17,853 bases of DNA, from positions 1-17,853 of the forward strand of contig JAJRTT010000070.1 in NCBI GenBank assembly GCA_024278155.1, written 5' to 3'. The position numbers and the translations under genes were made by a program. Positions 14,956-17,853 of the stretch are shown piece after piece. Positions within the stretch are counted from its first letter, which is position 1, and each line of letters opens with the position of its first letter. The notes beneath the pieces were generated by a model. The model saw only the letters and a program-made list of their open reading frames with translations. It ran no database searches and was not told the origin of the DNA. This DNA is from Bacteroidota bacterium (GTDB taxonomy: Bacteria > Bacteroidota > Bacteroidia > Bacteroidales > JAADJA01).

Positions 14956-16206
14956 CTATTGAACCCGTGAAAACTCTGCCAGGCTGGTCTCCAGGTATTT
15001 TTTTGAAATTTGCCTGACAGGGTACCAGGCGGCCGCAAGCCCTATAAGGAAAACAGTAAAGAAAACAGCGATAAAGTCCAGGGCCACCATTTTTACAGGA
15101 TATGCCGGGACAATGAAAGCATTGGCTTCGCTGCCAAGCCCAATAAGCCCAAACCGGAGTTGGAGCCAGCACAGGATGCCACCGAGCAACAATCCCAATA
15201 CCGCACCTGAGATTGAAATCAGTATGCCTTCGACAAGGAAAATGCGCTTGATGGTTTTATTGTTGGCGCCCATCCCGTATAAAATGGCAATGTCTTTCTT
15301 TTTGTCGAGGATAAGCATGGTGAGCGAGCCAACCACATTGAAAGTGGCGATAAGAAGGATAAATGAAAGGATGAAAAAGATGGCCCATTTTTCCGATTTC
15401 ATGATTTTGTACAGAAGCTCTTGTTGCTGAAAACGGTTCTTGACGACATAATCACCGCCAATCATTTTTTTTATTTGTCCAATGATTTTTTCTGTATCAG
15501 CATCTGGTGAAAGCCGCAGTTCCAGGCCTGTGAGTTCATCCTTGTATTCCATGAGTTTTCGGGCCAAGCCGAGAGGGATGATGATATATTTTGTGTCGAT
15601 GTCCTGTTGCACCGAGAACACAGCCGAAGGGACAGCGGTTCCAGTATTGAACGAGCTTTCAAAAGACGAAAGGTTTTTGGCCGTCCGCCGGGGAACGTAA
15701 ATATTTACCGGGGTCGAAAAATCATTCAGGTTTATTCCAAGGTGATAGGCCACGAGATAGCCCATGACGGTATAGTCGGTTTTCCCCTTTTGCAAAACAA
15801 AGGCCCCATCGACAAGCATCGTGTCCAATGGATTGTTGATGAGGAAATCATCGCTTACCCCTTTTATTTTTACGATGTACTGTTCCGTTTTGTATTTCAG
15901 GAGGGCATTTTCTTCAACTACTTCCGTGTAACTTATCAAGCCAGGGATTTCCTTGATTTTTTCCTTGGGAAGATCGTTTGCATTAAAGGTTTTTCCGGTT
16001 TTTGCCGTAATCAGTATGTCTGCATCAAAAGTATTGAAAAGCGATTTCACCAAATCCTCAAAACCGTTGAACACCGACAAAACCACGATCAGCGCCATGG
16101 CCCCAACGGTGACGCCCATAACCGAAATCCCCGAAATGATATTGATGATATTGTGCGATTTCTTTGAGAGAAGGTAGCGTTTGGCTATGTATAGGGGGAA
16201 GTTCAT
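14956..16206 (-). CDS. LolC/LolE-type ABC transporter permease (lipoprotein release / FtsX-like)
   Basis: Inner-membrane permease of 416 residues. It starts MNFPLYIAKRYLLSKK, typical of LolC/E proteins, followed by TM1 (about 20-46), a MacB-like periplasmic domain (about 47-270), TM2 (274-298), TM3 (322-348) and TM4 (372-396), i.e. the four-helix FtsX topology. DKKKDIAILYGMGA (301-314) is the family's cytoplasmic coupling segment after TM2, and NRFQQQELLYKIMKSEKW is characteristic of Bacteroidota LolC/E homologues. With an ATPase encoded elsewhere (LolD, not in this window) it should extract lipoproteins from the inner membrane for delivery to the outer membrane. It is the last gene of the rbfA - methyltransferase - permease cluster, 178 bases after the methyltransferase, so it may have its own promoter (a near-match TACTATTG lies about 15 bases upstream). 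LolC and LolE cannot be told apart here. Confidence 0.88.
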   Translation of the reverse strand: MNFPLYIAKRYLLSKKSHNIINIISGISVMGVTVGAMALIVVLSVFNGFEDLVKSLFNTFDADILITAKTGKTFNANDLPKEKIKEIPGLISYTEVVEENALLKYKTEQYIVKIKGVSDDFLINNPLDTMLVDGAFVLQKGKTDYTVMGYLVAYHLGINLNDFSTPVNIYVPRRTAKNLSSFESSFNTGTAVPSAVFSVQQDIDTKYIIIPLGLARKLMEYKDELTGLELRLSPDADTEKIIGQIKKMIGGDYVVKNRFQQQELLYKIMKSEKWAIFFILSFILLIATFNVVGSLTMLILDKKKDIAILYGMGANNKTIKRIFLVEGILISISGAVLGLLLGGILCWLQLRFGLIGLGSEANAFIVPAYPVKMVALDFIAVFFTVFLIGLAAAWYPVRQISKKYLETSLAEFSRVQ

Positions 16207-16384
16207 TTGTTTTGTTCAATAGTAATCCGTTAATGCACGATAATTCGCGACATGAAACAATAACTTTGATTGCAAGTCCTGGTTTTCTTAATGGGATGAA
16301 ACATGGAACTTGCAGCCCGCAACTCTTTCAACCTACCTGGTCTCCTTCCGCACTGGCTTTCTTCGGCCAAAAAGGTTTTGTCCA
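16207..16384. other. Intergenic gap between methyltransferase and permease genes
   Basis: 178 bases with no gene. It holds the 7-bp inverted repeat TGCAAGT (16271-16277) / ACTTGCA (16308-16314) with a 30-base spacer, and a weak -7-like TACTATTG on the minus strand close to the permease start. No clear terminator for the methyltransferase gene was found. Confidence 0.4.
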
Positions 16385-17197
16385 TTACTTCCAGGCTTTC
16401 ACAATTAGCCCCGTTCCTGTTTTATGCTTTAGTTTTAAATCGAGGTAATTCAGCAGCAGGGCAAACGGAAATGTGATCAGGTAATAGATGGGCAATACAA
16501 TCAGGAAAACCTTTGAAGTGTTGAGCATCAGGATTGGGTATTTCATCGAAATCTTCCATGAAATTTTTCCGGTCGCCCCATAATTGTAACGGGCCTCGGT
16601 TTTTGAAAACCCCGCACTTTTCAGCTTCTCCTGTATTTCGTCAATACCGTAACCGTCCCGTACATGTTCATCGATAAAAGAGCCGTGTTCGTCTTCATGG
16701 TCGTGCACATCGGAACCTCCCTGGTCCGAAGGGGTCGAAATCAAAACCATCCCGCCCGGTTTCATGGATTGATGGAAATTCTTAAAAACCCCCACATCTT
16801 CAAGTATATGCTCCATCACGTCCACCGACAACACCATATCGTATTTCCCGGGTTCCGTGAATTTTGTTAAATCCGCAATCTGGAAAGAAACATTCTTCCG
16901 GCCAATTTTCCGAAAGAAATTATTGCAGTCCTCAATCTGCTCATCTTTTACGTCCACACCGTTGATTTTCCATTTCCTGTTTTTCCCCGAAAGGAAAAAC
17001 ACATATTGCCCAAAGCCCGACCCGGCATCCAGGATTTTCAAATCATCCGGTTTTCCCTTTGCCCATTTGTTCACCTCGCTTTTAATATGCCATGTCCGCA
17101 GCAGTAGAAGGTCAAGCAGCTTATAAAATAATTTTCGCAGGAACGGGCTTTTGTTGAAGATATTCCCCAGGGTTCTTTTTATCGGATCGTATTGCAT
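16385..17197 (-). CDS. Class I SAM-dependent methyltransferase with C-terminal membrane segment
   Basis: A 270-residue protein with a Rossmann methyltransferase core: motif I ILDAGSGFGQ (55-64, SAM binding), an acidic residue after strand 2 in GVDVKDEQI (80-88), IADLTKF (107-113) and VDVMEHI (125-131), then KPGGMVLISTP (146-156). A His/Asp-rich loop follows (GSDVHDHEDEHGS, 161-173). Residues about 226-250 are strongly hydrophobic (VFLIVLPIYYLITFPFALLL) and probably anchor or pack the protein on the membrane, with the basic end KLKHKTGTGLIVKAWK after it. The substrate is not evident; UbiE- or lipid-type and sugar methyltransferases share this core. It starts 11 bases after the rbfA stop and is almost certainly co-transcribed with it. 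Methyltransferase call firm, substrate unknown. Confidence 0.87.
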   Translation of the reverse strand: MQYDPIKRTLGNIFNKSPFLRKLFYKLLDLLLLRTWHIKSEVNKWAKGKPDDLKILDAGSGFGQYVFFLSGKNRKWKINGVDVKDEQIEDCNNFFRKIGRKNVSFQIADLTKFTEPGKYDMVLSVDVMEHILEDVGVFKNFHQSMKPGGMVLISTPSDQGGSDVHDHEDEHGSFIDEHVRDGYGIDEIQEKLKSAGFSKTEARYNYGATGKISWKISMKYPILMLNTSKVFLIVLPIYYLITFPFALLLNYLDLKLKHKTGTGLIVKAWK

Positions 17198-17208
17198 GGA
17201 GGTTAATG

Positions 17209-17550
17209 TTATTCGTCTTCCAGTAGTTTTTCAATGTTTTCGATATAGTCCAGTGAATCATCCAGGAACAATTGCAGTTCGGGGACTACCCTGAGCTGTT
17301 TCCCCACGCGTTGCCCGAGCATATACCTGATCTCTTTGGTGTGTTTCCTGATTTTTGTCAACAGCCCTTCTTTGTCCTGGGTCGCAAACAGGCTGAGGTA
17401 AACTTTGGCCTCGGCAAGGTCGCGGGTAACATGGATCTTTGTAACGGTGACCATTGCACCGCCTGCCAGATGCAAACTCTCGCGCTGGAAAATTTCACCA
17501 AGATCGCGCTGGAGCAGTTTTGAGATTTTAAGTTGTCTTGTGGATTCCAT
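17209..17550 (-). CDS. rbfA: Ribosome-binding factor A
   Basis: A 113-residue protein of the RbfA family, which binds the 30S subunit through a KH-like fold and helps late 16S rRNA maturation, notably of its 5' end, and cold adaptation. The sequence has the usual order: STRQLKISKLLQRDLGEIFQRE (helix 1), VTVTKIHVTRDLAEAKVYLSLF (the strands with the conserved V-x-x-D-L-x-x-A-x-V-Y core), then IRYMLGQRVGKQLRVVPELQLFLDDSLDY (KH-like helix and C-terminal strand). Length is normal for Bacteroidota. First gene of the cluster; TACTTTTG sits 4 bases before its ATG, so the mRNA may be nearly leaderless. Confidence 0.94.
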   Translation of the reverse strand: MESTRQLKISKLLQRDLGEIFQRESLHLAGGAMVTVTKIHVTRDLAEAKVYLSLFATQDKEGLLTKIRKHTKEIRYMLGQRVGKQLRVVPELQLFLDDSLDYIENIEKLLEDE

Positions 17551-17554
17551 GGTG

Positions 17555-17562
17555 CAAAAGTA
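17555..17562 (-). promoter_or_regulatory. Bacteroidota-type -7 box for rbfA
   Basis: The minus strand reads TACTTTTG followed by CACC and then the ATG: an exact TAnnTTTG match in the TTTGCACC context that is common in this phylum. The start point would fall at or very near the ATG. The -33 element is unclear, only a T-rich run about 20 bases upstream. The 21-bp repeat array begins 37 bases further upstream. Confidence 0.55.
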
Positions 17563-17598
17563 AACTATTTCCCATAAAAAAAATTCGTTTTCTGCTAT

Positions 17599-17850
17599 AA
17601 GGTCACATTGAGCCCGTGTAAGGTCACATTGAGCCCGTGTAAGGTCACATTGAGCCCGTGTAAGGTTACATTGAGCCCGTGTAAGGTCACATTGAGCTCG
17701 TGTAAGGTCACATTGAGCTCGTGTAAGGTCACATTGAGCTTGTCGAAGGTCACATTGAGCTTGTCGAAGGTCACATTGAGCTTGTCGAAGGTCACATTGA
17801 GCTTGTCGAAGGTCACATTGAGCTTGTCGAAGGTCACATTGAGCTTGTCG
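17599..17850. repeat. Tandem array, 12 units of 21 bp
   Basis: Twelve units without spacers, each AAGGTCACATTGAGC plus six variable bases. Units 1-4 end in CCGTGT (unit 4 also has GGTTAC in place of GGTCAC), units 5-6 end in TCGTGT and units 7-12 end in TTGTCG. The right edge of the window (AAA after unit 12) may cut the array. The unit resembles the GAGCTTGTCGAAGG-type repeat that I recall as dispersed in intergenic regions of many bacteria. Because 21 is a multiple of three, a minus-strand frame stays open across it (heptapeptide FDKLNVT-like), but nothing indicates a real gene. Confidence 0.93.
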
Positions 17851-17853
17851 AAA

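Noticed and set aside
14750..15172. 140-codon minus-strand frame overlapping the permease end
   Set aside because: Most of it is the permease gene in another frame; the part beyond 14956 shows no family features.
17595..17837. 80-codon minus-strand frame made of FDKLNVT/HGLNVTL heptads
   Set aside because: It only reflects a 21-bp repeat being a multiple of three; no ribosome signal, no non-repeat sequence and no known family.
17599..17850. Possible CRISPR array
   Set aside because: Units are 21 bp and directly adjacent with no spacers, and no cas genes are in view.

Overview
The window looks like a Bacteroidota chromosome, most likely a free-living Bacteroidales/Marinilabiliales-type organism. 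Three proteins end in type IX secretion (T9SS) type A sorting domains, two of them are gingipain-like (C25) proteases, promoters fit the Bacteroidota -7 consensus TAnnTTTG, and there is a lipobox lipoprotein and a LolC/E-type permease. No tRNA, rRNA or CRISPR was seen.

Layout, left to right. (1) The 3' part of ispD (+), cut by the window edge. (2) A converging small lipoprotein gene (-), with an intrinsic terminator behind it and a good sigma-54-like promoter plus an upstream palindrome in front. (3) polA (-), a complete DNA polymerase I with both nuclease domains; its reading frame is open upstream into a dead gene. (4) A decay island at about 4.25-6.71 kb: a frameshifted HATPase-fold ATP-binding gene (-), the 5' half of an IS630-type transposase (+), and the tail of a T9SS-secreted beta-helix protein (+) joined in frame to the transposase remnant. 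(5) Two large tandem C25 proteases (-), one resembling the Arg-gingipain (Rgp) type and one the Lys-gingipain (Kgp) type, with an intrinsic terminator between them. (6) A 390-base gap, then a rbfA - methyltransferase - LolC/E permease cluster (-). (7) A tandem array of 12 units of 21 bp reaching almost to the right edge.

Functionally, the housekeeping genes (isoprenoid synthesis, DNA replication/repair, 30S maturation, lipoprotein release) are ordinary. The notable part is the pair of secreted cysteine endopeptidases: both keep the catalytic His/Cys with 33-residue spacing, and both appear to keep the S1-pocket features that give Rgp and Kgp their Arg and Lys specificity. They would be exported by Sec and then by the T9SS, whose machinery is not in this window. 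The other points of interest are the pseudogene island that feeds in frame into polA, the sigma-54 signal, and the ordered variant blocks of the 21-bp array. I saw no clear evidence of a wholly new system.
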